Shown here one piece after another: positions 13,100-25,199 of a stretch of 64,000 bases of DNA. The notes under the pieces are model-generated. The model had not been told where the DNA came from. It worked only from the letters and a program-made list of their open reading frames with translations, and did no database searches. Position 1 is the first letter of the stretch; each line of letters opens with the position of its first letter. The position numbers and the translations under genes were made by a program. Source of the stretch: Cenococcum geophilum 1.58 (lineage: Eukaryota; Ascomycota; Dothideomycetes; Gloniales; Gloniaceae); assembly GCA_001692895.1 (NCBI GenBank), contig KV748181.1:992001-1056000 (forward strand). Reading direction: 5' to 3'.

Positions 13100-14480
13100 T
13101 AAGGTAAAATAATAAGGTTTAGGTGCCGAATTATACACTACTGCGACAGGAGATCCTTAAGCGAAATCATGACGATCTTATGGGCGGCTACTATGGTTTT
13201 AACCGTACCTTTAAGGTAATCGCGCGGAAGTACGCTTGGAATGGCCTTACCTAGGACCTCCGTAAATACCTGGATAATTATAATACCTACTAACGCTCTA
13301 AATCGCGCCGCTATAAACCCTATAGTAAGCTGCAGCCTCTCTAGGCCCCTACCCGAGCCTAGCGGCATTATTTACTTAACTTTATTACGGATCTCCTAGA
13401 GTCTAAGACTCCTAATAGCGTAGAGTATAACTCCATCCTTATCCTTATAGACCGTTTTATAAAGCTAGTACGCTACTATTTAGTGCGTAAGATAATTAAT
13501 GCTACGTAACTCGCAGAACTCTTATTTAGAGTCTTTGTATAAATAGGGCTTCTAGATAATATCGTCTTTAATAAAGGTAGTGTATTTATAAGCAAGTACT
13601 AAAGCACCATATACTACCATCTCCGCGTTTAACGTAAACTTAGCACTATATTCTACCTGTAAATAGATAGTTAGACGGAGCGTTAGAACCAAGAGCTTAA
13701 GGTATACCTACGTATATTTACGAACTAGGAATAGTCTAATTAGGCCTCCCTACTTAAAGAAGTAGCCTTTGCCTATAACTCTAAGGTTTATGCTATAACA
13801 AAGCGTTCCCCTATTAAGCTCGCCTATGGCTAGCTACTAAACGTCCCAGACGGAGTCCTGGACAGCGTCTAAGACGCCTAGTAAAGTAGGGAGGGGTCCG
13901 AGTTGACGAATGTCTAACTCGTAGAGACGTATTTACAACGCCTACGCCTTATACGTAAGGCAGCGGCGGCGTTAATAATATACGCCTAAAAGCTTTAGGT
14001 AAAATACTACAATCGTTACTATCTGGCCAAGCATTTCGCCGTTAGTAAACAAGTCCTGCTCTCCTCTAAGAACATTTACACGAAACGCCCTTATAAAAAG
14101 CTTAACCATAAGTTTATAGGACCGTTTTAGATCCTAAAGCGCGTAAGGCAGCAAGCATATAAGCTAGAGCTCCTACCTACTATAGCATAGCTCCACCTAG
14201 TCTTTTATATCTCCCTACTAGAGCCTTACAGGTCACGCCCTGGGTTTTAACCCCTAGCAGTGGAAGAGCTTAAGGAAGGCAGCTAGGAAGTAGAAGCAAT
14301 TGTCGCCTACTAGGATCGTGCTGGACAACCGCAGTACCTTATTAAATGGCTAGGATGGCTAAATAAGTATAATAAATGGAAATACGAGACAGAACTTAAG
14401 AATTGTTAATAACTGCTAGATGAGTACCGCAAGCGGGACACCCTAGCCTTACAGCCGAAGCGTAGGCGAAAAGTAAGCGC
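13100..14480 (+). pseudogene. Chromovirus integrase with C-terminal chromodomain
   Basis: The integrase zinc-binding region (KRNHDDLMGGYYGFNRTFKVI, 20 residues shown in part) lies near 13155-13215. The catalytic core follows with NFITDLLESK and ILILIDRFIKLVRYYLV around 13380-13500. The C-terminal region near 14020-14200 contains a KLNHKFIGPF-type motif. At 14310-14420 a chromodomain reads YLIKWLGWLNKYNKWKYE, matching the Y-V-K-W-x-G-[WY] core. Such a domain targets new insertions to H3K9-methylated chromatin. Several stops interrupt the frame. Confidence 0.88.
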
Positions 14481-15370
14481 CGCTATTAAAACATAATCTG
14501 TATTAAAGCGGAGCAGAGGATGTCCTAAGGGATTAAAGAATAAGCAACGATTGCTATAAGAACTACAGCCTTAATTTAAAAAGCACTCTTTTTAGACCTA
14601 GTCCGTCACTTTATACTAGCTAAGCAGATTGTTTATATATTAGAGAATAGGCCTATTTATAACTAGGGTCCATTTAACTGGGGTCTACGACCTGCTAGTG
14701 ACCCGCTAGTAGTAACCTATACTAATAACTTATACTATTCCATGTATATACTACGCAGACAACGCATAAGGCTAAAAATATAGGTTAGCGGCGGGTTTAA
14801 CGGGTATATAGCCTTACCGTCCTAATCTAGCTGTATGTAAATAACCTATAACCTACCCGCGAAGTATATATAGCGCTATGCCGGTATAGCGTAAGGCTAA
14901 AGCAGGGTCAGCGGCGGATTTAATAGGTATATAGCCTTACCGTCTATAAATCTGGCTGTATGCGAATAACCTATAACTAACCTGCGAGGTACTAGCGACC
15001 TACCTACGCAAGCGAGCTTTTAAAATATTTCTGGTCTACCAAATTTAGGTAATGGTATTAAGCTCCACTAGCTCTACCTGTTAAATGGACTAATTAGGAT
15101 TTTTTATACTAGGTATATAAAATCGCTATTAGCTTAGTTAAATGCGGGGAGTCTTAACAAGGTAAATCTGACCAATTAGACAACTTTAACCGCCGGTCAA
15201 AGTTCCTTAACATCTTCGCGCCGCGCATGTATACTACCCGTCTCTCTATGCGCAAAATTAAGACGCTCTTTCCCCTCCAAATTTTTTCCTTACTAAGGTT
15301 TTTTATGGGGTTTTATTAAGGCTTAAGCATATAAAGGATTGGGGACGACCCTTTTTAAAGGGGGGGGCAT

Positions 15371-15595
15371 TATCAGGTAAAACCTAAGTAGATAGTTATA
15401 TAGCCGTAAGGTACGGGCGACCCTAGGGCAACCTAGGGGTGACTCGCCCGTGAGGCACGTGCTCTATACGTGCCTAGGGAAAACCCTTCCTACCTCGCAC
15501 ACAGACTCCTCCTTTTCCCTTAAGGATTCGTCTCTGTCTATACAATATACCTATTATTCTATCATTAGACTCCCTATCCATATCCTTACCTTATA
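15371..15595 (+). repeat. Chromovirus 3' LTR
   Basis: 225 bp, starting TATCAGGTAA and ending CTTACCTTATA, where the 5' copy has ...TTACA. It is preceded by a run of eight or nine G residues (polypurine tract) and followed directly by ATTTA. Confidence 0.93.
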
Positions 15596-18500
15596 ATTTA
15601 TATTAATAAACATTTCTAGAGCCTTATTTAGGTTTGCCTTTATTATTACATCTATTAGGTTATCTTAAATATTAATCTATTAAATCTTAAAGAGTTTTTA
15701 CTATGTGTAGGATTAATAAAGTACTATAATATTAATTATAAGGCGCTTCTTCTTTATAGTACTAAGCTTAACTAAATACTTATAGAGGGAATATAAGTCG
15801 GTATATACGATTATAGGGATAATAGGAAGTTTGAGTTAATCTATAATTATCTTTAGGGTAGTTCTAATTGCAATTACTATATTAACTCCGCTAACCATTT
15901 TATATATCTCTAACGCTAGAACGCTTTAAGTAACGCGCTTATTTTTAGTTAAGCTCTAATAAATAAGATTGCTGTAGATTATAAAGTTATTCTCTCTAGT
16001 AGATTTATTTGCGATAATAATCTTATATCTTAGCTAGGAGCTAAAATCTTTATTATTTATAAACGATCTATTAATAAATATAAAGAGCTTAGCGGTGGGA
16101 AGATTAATAGGCATATAGTATAGTCCCCGGTTAAGATGGTTTATTTACAAAAAAAAACGTTTATTTAAGGTAAGAACGTTATCCTTAGTTAATTCCTAGT
16201 GTTAGGTGGCAATAGAGAGATTAAATAAAGCCTTAGGTTAATAGATAAAAGTAATATAAGCTTCGCGAGCGCGTTACTCTACATATCCTTACTTTGGAGA
16301 ATTAATATTAATAATATTAATCTTCTTGCCTTAACCCTTCTGGCGTAAAGCAATAGAATCCTTATTTAGGGAGAGGATATATCTATTAAAGAGTAATAGT
16401 GTTATTAAATTAAGCTTTTCCTTTAGCTTTACTATAAGATTTGCCTTTACTAGTTTATCTTCTTTAAGAGCTAAGAATCGGTTGTTTCCTAAAATAATTA
16501 TATTATTAGTTTATATGCTAATAATTCTAAATAGAGTTCCTATAGTTATAATAAGGAAGTATAGATTAAATATAAAAGTAGTTATTAAAAGCTTCTCTTT
16601 ATAGTGCTTGCTATAGGTAGTCCACTAATAAGTTCCTACCTCTGCGATTCTATATAATGGCTTAAGCATAACTATAATTATATCTTTGGGATATTAGTAG
16701 CAAATTTACTTTAGAAGGTATACTAGTATTAAGCGCTAAAGGGGCGTCTCTAATTAAGTGTAGGCTTAAGTAATATCTTATAAATAAACCGCTATTTTAT
16801 TCTTTATTAAGGAGGGAGCTAGCGCAATAATAACTCGCTAACTAGCTTATTAAATCGTAGGAGATTACGTAAGAATTACCTCCTTACTATTATTATTATA
16901 ACCTTAGATAATAAGCCTTAATTTCTTAAATAGGGCGTTAGTAGCTTTACCCTTAATCTTATTAACCATTCTTGACTTAAAGATATAAACTCTATTAAAC
17001 TTAATAGGGTTATACTTCTTAAATTTAAAGACTCCTCTTATAATAAGACTATCGATCTCCTACTTATTAGATACTTAAAAAGGAGCTCCTAGAGTTATAA
17101 TATAACCTTCCTTTTAGAGCTATTTTATAAGTTTAAAGTTAGCTTTTTCCTTAGCTATTATAAAGGCTATTAATAGCTTAACTATATTCTTAATAGCGGC
17201 AATAAATTACTCTTTAAAATTAATAAGATATTGGTAATTTTATAATCCCTTTAGGCAACCTCTACCGCGTTATAGTTGTGGCGTATCTACTACAATTATA
17301 TTAAAGTTATGGTCGCCTTCTAGAGCATATTAATTATAGTTCTCCTTTAGGGCATTTTCTATAGCATTCTGTAAAGGCTTAGAACTATTATTTTTATAAT
17401 AAGGCTTAATAATAGTTAAACGGAATTAAGTGGGTCCGTAAGGTATCTAAATAGTATAAGTTTAACTATTAATTATAATGAGTTAATATAGGCCTAACTA
17501 CCCTCCCTTTTTACGCTATACGCGTACCTTAGACTAGAGTAGTAGATTAAGCGTAGTTAAGGTATTTAGGCTATTTCTTATTCCTAGTACGTCGTTAACC
17601 TAGCGTATAGCGTAGAGACGTTATACCTCCTTCGTTGCCTTATAAATAGCCTTAGCTTATTATATAATAGAGGAAAATAGTAAAGAATTATTAGTTATTT
17701 AAGGGTAGGCGCTAAAGACTAGTAATATAGGTATAAGTCTATTTAGGCTAGCAGAATTATTAATAGCTTTAATAGCTATTTATAAGGTAAGTTCTTTACT
17801 AGCATCCTTTAGTTTTAAAGAGATAATCTTATATACGCGGNNTAATAGCGCNTAATATNNNTNTANTTTTTTAATACTATTATATGCCTTAATAGGGACT
17901 TCCTTAACCTTAATTGCCATTGCCTTTATCTATTATTAAAACTTTATAGATAAGAAGTTCTTTCCTATATTATAGACAATTTGGTTAGGGGGTCCTAAGT
18001 AGATATTAATCTAGTATAATTAAAGGGTATCCTATGCGTTCTTAGCTAATATATCCTTTAAAAAACATGCGGCTTAGAAAAAGGTTAAGAAGTTAATAAC
18101 TTAGAGTACTGGCTTGCCGCTAAAATATATAACGTTAATAATAATATAGAAGTTAAAGTTATAGTTATCTTTAAGGGTAAACTTAAATCGGCTAGGGAAC
18201 TTTTAGTTTATTTAGCAGTAATAGTAGTACTTTATAAGATACTTAATTGCCTTAACCTTAACTTTATAGCCTACTTACTAAAGAACCCTAAGCAATTAGT
18301 AAACGGATAGGTGGCTAAAGTAATGGTGTAGTTAACGTAACTCTAACTTAGTTAAATGGCTTTAAGTAATACTCTTTTCTAGTTAATAAAGGAGTAACTA
18401 GGGGTAACCCTACTTACGTATAACGGGTACCTAATTATCTCCTTAAACAAGTACATTCTTAAGGTTATTAAGCTTAACGCCTAATTTATTTATATCTTTA

Positions 18501-20500
18501 ATGCAAAATAGAAACGGGGTATTTATAGGAATAATATAGAAAGTAATGCACCCTAAGGGGGTTTGGACCCTAATTGTGCTAAAATAGATTACAGTACCCT
18601 TACTAAAACGAATTATATATTAGCCTGCCGTTAAATAGTTAATCTAAATAGAGCTATTAAGCTGCTAAAGGGCTTAAACTTAAGATTCTCCTACTATAAA
18701 TACTCCTATAGCTCTAGTGTCTGGTATAATACTATAGAAGACGTTTACCGAGTATTTATTATTAAAGGAGAACGTAAAACTCTCCTTTAGCTTATTAAAG
18801 ATATCTAACTTTATAATAGAGTGGAGCGTAGATTAGTTATTAAGAATAGCGACAGTTTATATACTATTTACCTTACCATACTTAGTAAAGTATTAGTTAA
18901 GAGAGTAATCCTTAATTTTTATATCTATAAGGAGCTGTTTAGCCTTATTAACCTCACCCTTAAGATCTTTTACGCCTTTATATTAAACTAAAAAGCTTTA
19001 GAAGTAGGCCGTAGTAACCTTATAATTTCTAACATTTCTTATACTTTGGTAAAACTTATTATATACCTCCTTTTACTTATTAAGAGAATGCCTAGTTAAC
19101 TAGTAATTTAGTTTCTTATAAATATAGTACTTCTTTTAGCGATTACTTCGAAATAAACCTCTATAAGGGCCTCTACCTTTACCTTATAGTTGTTAATTAT
19201 ACCCTCTACCGTATTATCTACCCTGGCTACTATATATTTGATTAGTCTAGTTATAATTATATTAGTTAGGCGGGTTAATTAAAGTAGGTTAAAGTTAGGC
19301 GTTTAAATTGCTATACTTCTTAAAAGCGTAGAACGGTGCTAATAGAAGATCTTAATTAAGTATATACTCCTTTATAAGTATTTACAGGATTAAAAAAAAT
19401 AAGGTTATATTCTTTAACGCCTTAGTATACGCTAATAACTTAATTATATAGGCTAAAATCCTCTTAATATAATTCGGATAAACCACGCTAAATCGTCTAA
19501 AGTTAATTAAAAAGCTTTTAAAGATAATTAAGCTGAGGGATACCTAGGTTTATAGTAATAATCCTTAAAAAGATAGTCTTTCTCTATTCTAATATATACT
19601 GCTACTTATTCTCTTTTATTTTAAAGTGGCATCTTAACTTATATATTATGCGGTTAAAATTATATCCTTTTCCTACTAAACGGTTATAATAAAAGGTATT
19701 AGCTTAGCCCTTAAGCATAACGGAATAGGCGTTATAGTATTAATTAGACTCTATTCCTATTTTCTAGTAATAGTTATAAAAGATACGTAGTTTTAAATTA
19801 AGGATATTATATAGTTCCCTACTAAACTTCTTCTCCTAATCTAAATAGAGCTTTGTAAGCTCTATAAGTAATTTTAAACTACCTCTAATTTAAGATTAAA
19901 ATAGAGGAGGTAGAAGTTGTATTATAGGCTATAGTAGAGATATAGGTCTAATTAGTAGAATTTAAAGGTTATTAAATCGCGGAGTAATAGAATCCTATAC
20001 CTACTTTCATTAGGGTATAATATCCAACGTTAAAGCTATAGGTTAAATTAGATATAGAGGAGTTAAGGGCAGAGGTAGATTTGTCTTTAGAGGTATATTA
20101 CTTAGATTCTATTATAAGTTAAGCTTCCTTATAGTGCGTAGTTAGTGCTTAATCTCTTATAGAGTCCATTTATGCTCTTCTTTTACGTTAATAATATACT
20201 CCTAAATGTTATCTCTAATAACTCCCCTATCTATAGGGATAAATACTCTATACTCCTAAAGGAAGTTACAGAAGTCATATATAATATCTTTATTTATAGG
20301 AATCTATATTTCCTTTATCTATCTAATAAAGTCCTCCTTTATATAGTACTATAGCATAGTATTATTATATTTGCTATCTTTATAGTATACTATACGGTGT
20401 AATAGGAATCCGTTTAGGTCCTATTACTTAGCAGTTATAGGGTTAATATCTCTATTCTATATCTCTAGGTTAATATCATCCTTATACTTCTTTAGGTAGG
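15596..20500 (-). pseudogene. Copia-1 gag-pol relic
   Basis: The minus-strand reading near 15660-15960 gives the RNase H end of a fungal copia polyprotein (SVLALEIYKMVSGVNIVIAI, then YTDLYSLYKYLVKLSTIKKK). Near 17950-18000 the integrase motif YLGPPNQIVYNIGKNF is legible, with the HD of the usual IIHDAGKNF changed to YN. The upstream half (19.0-20.5 kb) corresponds to gag. Homologous to Copia-2 at 55.8-61.4 kb. The frames are dense with TAA/TAG, and a block of N at 17841-17870 lies inside. Confidence 0.82.
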
Positions 20501-20924
20501 TTAACGCTATAGTAGGTATAAAATTAACAGGGTGTCGTACGTTAAAGGTAGGTAGGATTTTCGGTTTTGTAGGATCTTGTAGGTTTGCTATTAAGAGGTA
20601 AGCAATTTAAGATATTATTCGACGTGTTTTAGACATCGTTTAACGCGTTTTAGACGTTAACTTAGGACCTTAGGTTTAGTGACACTTCTGACCTAAAGTA
20701 CGACTAAATCTTCGTAAACGCGATTGTTCTGCGTAATGGACGCAACTTAGTATCTCCTAGTACTTAGTAACACTTCTATTACTAGTTTTCTATAAGTCTA
20801 AGGTAGTATAGTATTACTAGGATCTATTCTATATAAGCGTATATAGCACCCCTATATAAGACTGTCTCTTCTATTCAAAAACCCAGCCGCCCCATAGTTA
20901 ACCATATATTTAACCACTAATTAG
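20501..20924 (-). other. Copia-1 5' leader next to the 5' LTR
   Basis: Non-coding segment between gag and the 5' LTR. It is richer in CG than the coding region. The palindrome CACTAATTAGTG straddles the LTR junction, as it also does in Copia-2 at 61406-61418, so a primer-binding or packaging role is possible. Confidence 0.4.
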
Positions 20925-21091
20925 TGTTAGTTATATAGAGTGACTCACCAATAACAACTACTCGAGTAGGGTTACAGTGATGTTAGTTAATAAAGCTTAT
21001 TAATTGGAATAAGAAAGGGCGAGGAGCCTAAGACTCCTCGCCACGCTAATGCCGCGGCGTCACGTGACGACCGCTTGCCTTATTCCCGACA
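20925..21091 (-). repeat. Copia-1 5' LTR
   Basis: 167 bp from TGTTAGTT to TTCCCGACA. Identical in length to 8286-8452 and flanked on the right by CATAT. Confidence 0.9.
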
Positions 21092-21096
21092 CATAT

Positions 21097-22100
21097 AATA
21101 ATATGGGTAGATTTATGCCTTAAGTATATAGTTAACATACTAGTTAGCATCTATGCCCTTTCTAGCCCCCTTAGTAAATGGTTTATACTTCTAATAACTC
21201 TCTAAGTTAAACAGCCGTTTAAGGCCCTTATTATCTCTAATTCTAGGTATTCTAATTTAAATCACTTATTCTATAGCTTTATATTATCGTTAAGGCCGCG
21301 GAGTTTCTTTTACTTAGGGGTACCCTCTTCTAAAGCTCTCTTCCTTTGCCCCTACTTCTTAAGAAGGTCCTTTATTCTTCTTCACTAAGTCTAATTTAGA
21401 AGCTACTTATTACTCTTTTGTCTCCTTAACCTAAATTACTATAGGCCTCTTATGTCTTGTGTTTAAGGATATAATAGCGTATAGTATAAGCTTAAACTAT
21501 ATAGGGGGGTCCTAAATTAAGTACTCGTTTATATTAACTCTAATAGGCCTTATAATCTTTTAAATAGCCCCTAAGCCCCCTTTATAGGCCTTGCTTACTT
21601 TATTTGCCATTACCTAATATATAGGGTATTGCTTTTAGAGTTGCCAAATAATCTAAATATAGTATATAATTCGGTTCCTTTTGTTCTTAGGCCTTAAAAA
21701 GGGCTTCTTTAGACGCTTTCCTCTTATAAGCTTATAGTCGTGCACTAGGTCTCTGTAATTGTGGGCTATTTTCTTATATTAGCGCCTTTCTAGGTGGTGA
21801 ATTCTATATGCTGCAGTAGCCCCTAATCTAGCGTCTTGGAGTCTATATGTATTAAAGCGCATTATATTAGCCCTAATATTTGCAGATGTTTTAGAGCCAT
21901 TTTAAACCTTTAGGGGGCGCCCTAGCCTATCTAATTTAGTGCTAAGAGTATCTAAAAGGTCGTTAAAATCGGTGTTTCTAGCATTATTATATGCCTTAAG
22001 GTAGATTTTATTGCAAGTATTAGCTGCAACCCCCAATTTAGCCTTAAGTTAAATTAGTAAAGGTCCTAAGCGTAATTATAGCTGATTTTAATTAAATTGG
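21097..22100 (-). pseudogene. Tc1/mariner transposase, N-terminal part
   Basis: The part of the transposase reading frame upstream of the Copia-1 insertion. Basic and helical stretches are legible on the minus strand (VKETKE, LDLVKKNKGPS, RPIRVNINEYLI), and IYPYYYM runs directly into the C-terminal part across the CATAT target site. RIP stops are present. Assigned by continuity with 7930-8285 rather than by strong motifs of its own. Confidence 0.55.
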
Positions 22101-22310
22101 AAGGTCGTCAGACCCGCTAAGGCGCCCTCCGCGCGTATGTTATAGCATTTTATAGTGTTTGTTTATAAAATCTCACAAGAAATCAAATTAATGTTCGTCA
22201 CGTAATTGCTCACTGCCCATCTCCTATTGGCTAAATCAGCTCTACACGGTCCTTCCCTAAAGTGGCAGAAAATCAAGATTCTAATTATGTAGTAAGCCCC
22301 GCCCTTTATA

Positions 22311-23307
22311 GTTATAATAATTAGAAAATAAGGATTTAATAAAAGATATTAAAAATAATAAAGGTTACTAAATTAAAGACGGGAATGCTATACCTCTAAT
22401 AAATAACTTAAAGATAAGAGATATCTTTAAGGATAAAGATAAAGAAGGGGGGTAGTATTACGGACCTTATATTAGTAATAGTATAACTACTAAAAAGAAA
22501 TATAAATAGGTTAGTTAAAATAGTATAAAAGATACTAAAACTAATTAAGCTATAAAATAAGGGGTAGCTAAGTTATATAACGTATTCCACCACCGAGCCG
22601 GCCACCCCACCAAGCCGGCCACTTTTTTCCCCACCAAAAATCGTGAAAATCGCAATACAATATCTCAATAACCACTTAATAATAATTTTTAAAAATTTTA
22701 TCTTTAAGCTTGTATATATACTCTACTTTATTTGCTTTAATTTCAGATAAATCTATTAAGTAGTTTTAAAGATATATAGTTTTTGATCGTAAATTTTACT
22801 CTAATCTTAATATCTTTATAACTACTTAATAGATTTATCTAAAATTAAAGCAAATGAAATAGAGTATATATGCAAGCTCAAATATAAATTTTTAGGAATT
22901 ATTATTAAGTGGTTGTTGAGATATTGTATTGCGATTTTCACGATTTTTGGTGGGAAAAAAAGTGGCCGGCTCGGTGGGGTGGCCGGCTCGGTGGTGGAAT
23001 ACGTTAGCTAGTTATATTATAAGTTTAAAATAAAAATATAAAAATATATAGGAACGTATGGAATATATTAATATACTAACGTACTAATATACCTAGTATA
23101 TTTCCTAGGCGTAGTATTATATATTTAAAAGACTATAGTCCCTATCTAGATAGTTCTCTTCTTTATAATAAATCTTAAAATATAATTAGAGTTAATCTAT
23201 TAAGCAACCTACTCTACTAGTATATTTATGTTATTAGCTTCTTATTTACCTATATACCTCGCCTATTAATAAGCCTATTATAGTATTTCCTATAAGGCTT
23301 TATTATA
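22311..23307 (+). mobile_element. Gypsy-B internal 3' end and 3' LTR, interrupted by a MITE
   Basis: Internal sequence at 22311-22455 matches, reverse-complemented, the segment after the LTR of the other Gypsy-B copies (compare 50386-50500). The LTR runs from TATTACGGACC at 22456 to GGCTTTATTATA at 23307 and contains a 425-bp MITE. It completes the plus-strand copy whose pol end is at 6620-7778. Confidence 0.78.
22580..23004. mobile_element. MITE-1 copy 1 (425 bp, long terminal inverted repeats)
   Basis: Almost palindromic: ACGTATTCCACCACCGAGCC at the left pairs with its complement at the right end, and the inverted repeats extend over roughly 200 bp per arm. Flanked by TA (22578-22579 and 23005-23006). 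It carries no ORF. The uninterrupted target is visible at about 49240 and, inverted, near 50250. The termini keep many CA/CG dinucleotides compared with the host LTR. Confidence 0.9.
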
Positions 23308-23451
23308 AGAAACTTAGTAATACCCTTATATATATTATATATACTTTATAGAGCTACGCAACTCTAAATATTATAATTCCTAAGACTAGTTTTTTAGTAG
23401 CCTTTATAATCCTTTAGATAAATTATAGCCGCTTTTTACTTATATATTAAG
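23308..23451 (-). pseudogene. LINE ORF1 relic, downstream part
   Basis: The minus-strand reading (LVLGIIIFRVAQLYKVYI-like) continues the frame broken by the Gypsy-B insertion at 23452-31405. See the entry at 31406. Confidence 0.4.
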
Positions 23452-23876
23452 TGTAACGGAACCTTATAGCAAGAACTACGGTGGGCTCGTTATTGGGCTA
23501 GGTGTGTAGGAAATGTAAGTACAAAAGTCAACAATGTAATAACAACTGGTGGAGTGGTTGCCTAATAGATTAACTCTAATTGTATTCTGAGAATTACTAT
23601 AAGGAAGGAACTATCTAGGTAGGGACTAAGGTCCTTTAAATATATAACCGTACTCCTATAAAATCCCTCTTATACATAATATACGTCTTATATATAAGGT
23701 ATATAAGTTCCTCTCGTTCCTCTTATTTAATACATAGCATATTATATAACCTTGGTTACTATTCCTTGTTATATAGTTCTATTGGCTCCATCCTAGACCG
23801 TACTTATATTAACTAACTAGCTTCTTCCATCCCTTCTCTAAGTAGTTATAATATTATACTTAAAGCGTCCATAACA
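23452..23876 (-). repeat. Gypsy-B copy 1 3' LTR
   Basis: 425 bp, TGTAACGG...CCATAACA on the plus strand. Differs from the partner LTR mostly by transitions of RIP type. Confidence 0.92.
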
Positions 23877-24629
23877 CTATCTCCCTCCTTTTTATCTTCG
23901 TTCTTAAAGATCCGAAATATCTTTAAGTCGTTTACTAGAGGTATAATATCCGTCTAATTAATTTAGTTAATATTATTGCTCATTATACCTAAAGCAATTT
24001 CTTCTTTACACGCCTAACATCGTACTCGCACTATTGCTGCAATACTATCTCTTAGTAAGATTATACTATCTCTGTGTTCTCGCTGCTTAAAAGAGGGGTT
24101 AGTTTATATTGCGTTGGCGAACCTATCTTTGCGATAACTGTCCTCTTATTTAGAGTGCACTAAAGCGAATATTTATTTGTCCTGTGATATTTGCTTTACT
24201 TCTAATGCTAAATATACGCGACCTATTACTCTTAATAGTCGTCTAGTTCCCTAATTAATTTATCTTAGGGTTTTATGTTTAATCTGCTGCTATACGGCTA
24301 GATAGTAAACTGTCTTAAGCCCTTACTAAGTTAGAATGTTCTTATAATGCGGAACAGAAAGCCCTAAATACTTAGATTACGGCGTTTACTCATTTACTTC
24401 GTCTTAAGAAGGTTTATAAGAAGGTTTATTCTAAGGAGTAGAAACTTATAGAATAAGGTTTATAGGAACTTAGTAATAAAAAAACGGATTCTCCTCTAAT
24501 AGAGAAAGAAATAGATCTAAGTAGTTTGGCAACTGCTCTTCCTAGGTCCCCCTTAGGTAACTTATTTTTTAGCGATCCTTCTTTATTAATGCTGCCTGAC
24601 CTAATTTCTTCTAATACTCCTATACCTTT

Positions 24630-24780
24630 TCTATAGCGTTCTTTAAATTTTCTAGTGGCTCCTAGGTAGTCTTAGTATAGCTTATTTACTTAACCTCGTA
24701 CCATATTTTATTATTAACGTCCTTATAGCTAACAATCTTTAAAACTTGCTATTTGTCCTCTTCTTATCCTCTATACGTGT
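24630..24780 (-). pseudogene. Gypsy-B copy 1 chromodomain
   Basis: The minus-strand frame reads QVLKIVSYKDVNNKIWYEVK, then *ISYTKTT*EPLENLKNA. This is the chromodomain pattern (Y-x-V-x-I, Y-x-V-K-W, TWEP), with two Trp codons turned to stops. It marks Gypsy-B as a chromovirus lineage separate from the 8782-15595 element. Confidence 0.8.
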
Positions 24781-25199
24781 CTGCCTTATAGACTAGTGGC
24801 TTAATATTCCCGTATGCTAGCTCTAGCATTGCGATGTGCTATATAGGATAGATCTTTATCTTAGCTAGTAGGTTTAATTTAAACGTAACCTATAAAATCT
24901 TCTATATAATTTTAAAAGGTCCTAGTCTAACGTAGTCTAACTTCTTACTTAGTCGTTAACTCTTAAAATTTTTATATAGTAGCTATACTTTATCTCCCTC
25001 CTTAAGATCTGGTCCCTTAGATCTCTTAGCATTATAGTACCTTTTTATTCTCTCTTATACTTTCTTTACTAATTCTATAAGGTCTATATAAAGATTTATT
25101 AACATCTTTATTCTTTCTTTAGCTATACTACTCGTTTTCTTTACTTACTATGGTAATAGCAATATTCTTAGTTTATATTTATAATTTGCCTTAAATAGT

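Larger units (their letters stand above)
8782..15595 (+). mobile_element. Chromovirus-type Ty3/Gypsy retrotransposon, structurally complete but RIPped
   Basis: LTRs of exactly 225 bp at each end (8782-9006 and 15371-15595) and an exact 5-bp target duplication ATTTA (8777-8781 and 15596-15600) define a 6,814-bp element. Order: gag, protease, RT, RNase H, integrase, chromodomain. It is inserted in the 3' coding end of Copia-1, so it is the younger of the two. A G-rich polypurine tract (15355-15369) precedes the 3' LTR. Numerous stops make it non-functional. Confidence 0.95.
8286..21091 (-). mobile_element. Copia-1 LTR retrotransposon with nested chromovirus
   Basis: Two 167-bp LTRs (8286-8452 and 20925-21091) are flanked by an identical 5-bp target duplication CATAT (8281-8285 and 21092-21096). 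Without the inserted Gypsy element and its duplication the length is about 5,987 bp. Gene order on the minus strand is gag (about 19.0-20.5 kb), protease/integrase (17.5-19.0 kb), RT and RNase H (15.6-17.3 kb). The coding end continues across the nested element to about 8700. All frames carry RIP stops. Confidence 0.9.
7779..22308 (-). mobile_element. Tc1/mariner-type element, interrupted by Copia-1
   Basis: The terminal inverted repeats start CAAAGGGCGAGGCT at 7779 and, read inward from 22308, TAAAGGGCGGGGCT. Both ends are flanked by TA (7777-7778 and 22309-22310). The transposase is minus strand and split by Copia-1: an N-terminal part lies at about 21100-22000 and the C-terminal catalytic part at 7930-8285. 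The element sits inside a plus-strand Gypsy-B copy, whose sequence resumes at 22309. Confidence 0.82.

Noticed and set aside
12567-13368. Two open frames on the minus strand (12567-12776 and 13138-13368)
   Set aside because: They are antisense to the chromovirus RNase H to integrase region, which reads clearly on the plus strand.
20172-20354. 60-codon plus-strand frame
   Set aside because: Antisense to the Copia-1 gag region, AT-driven composition, no motif.
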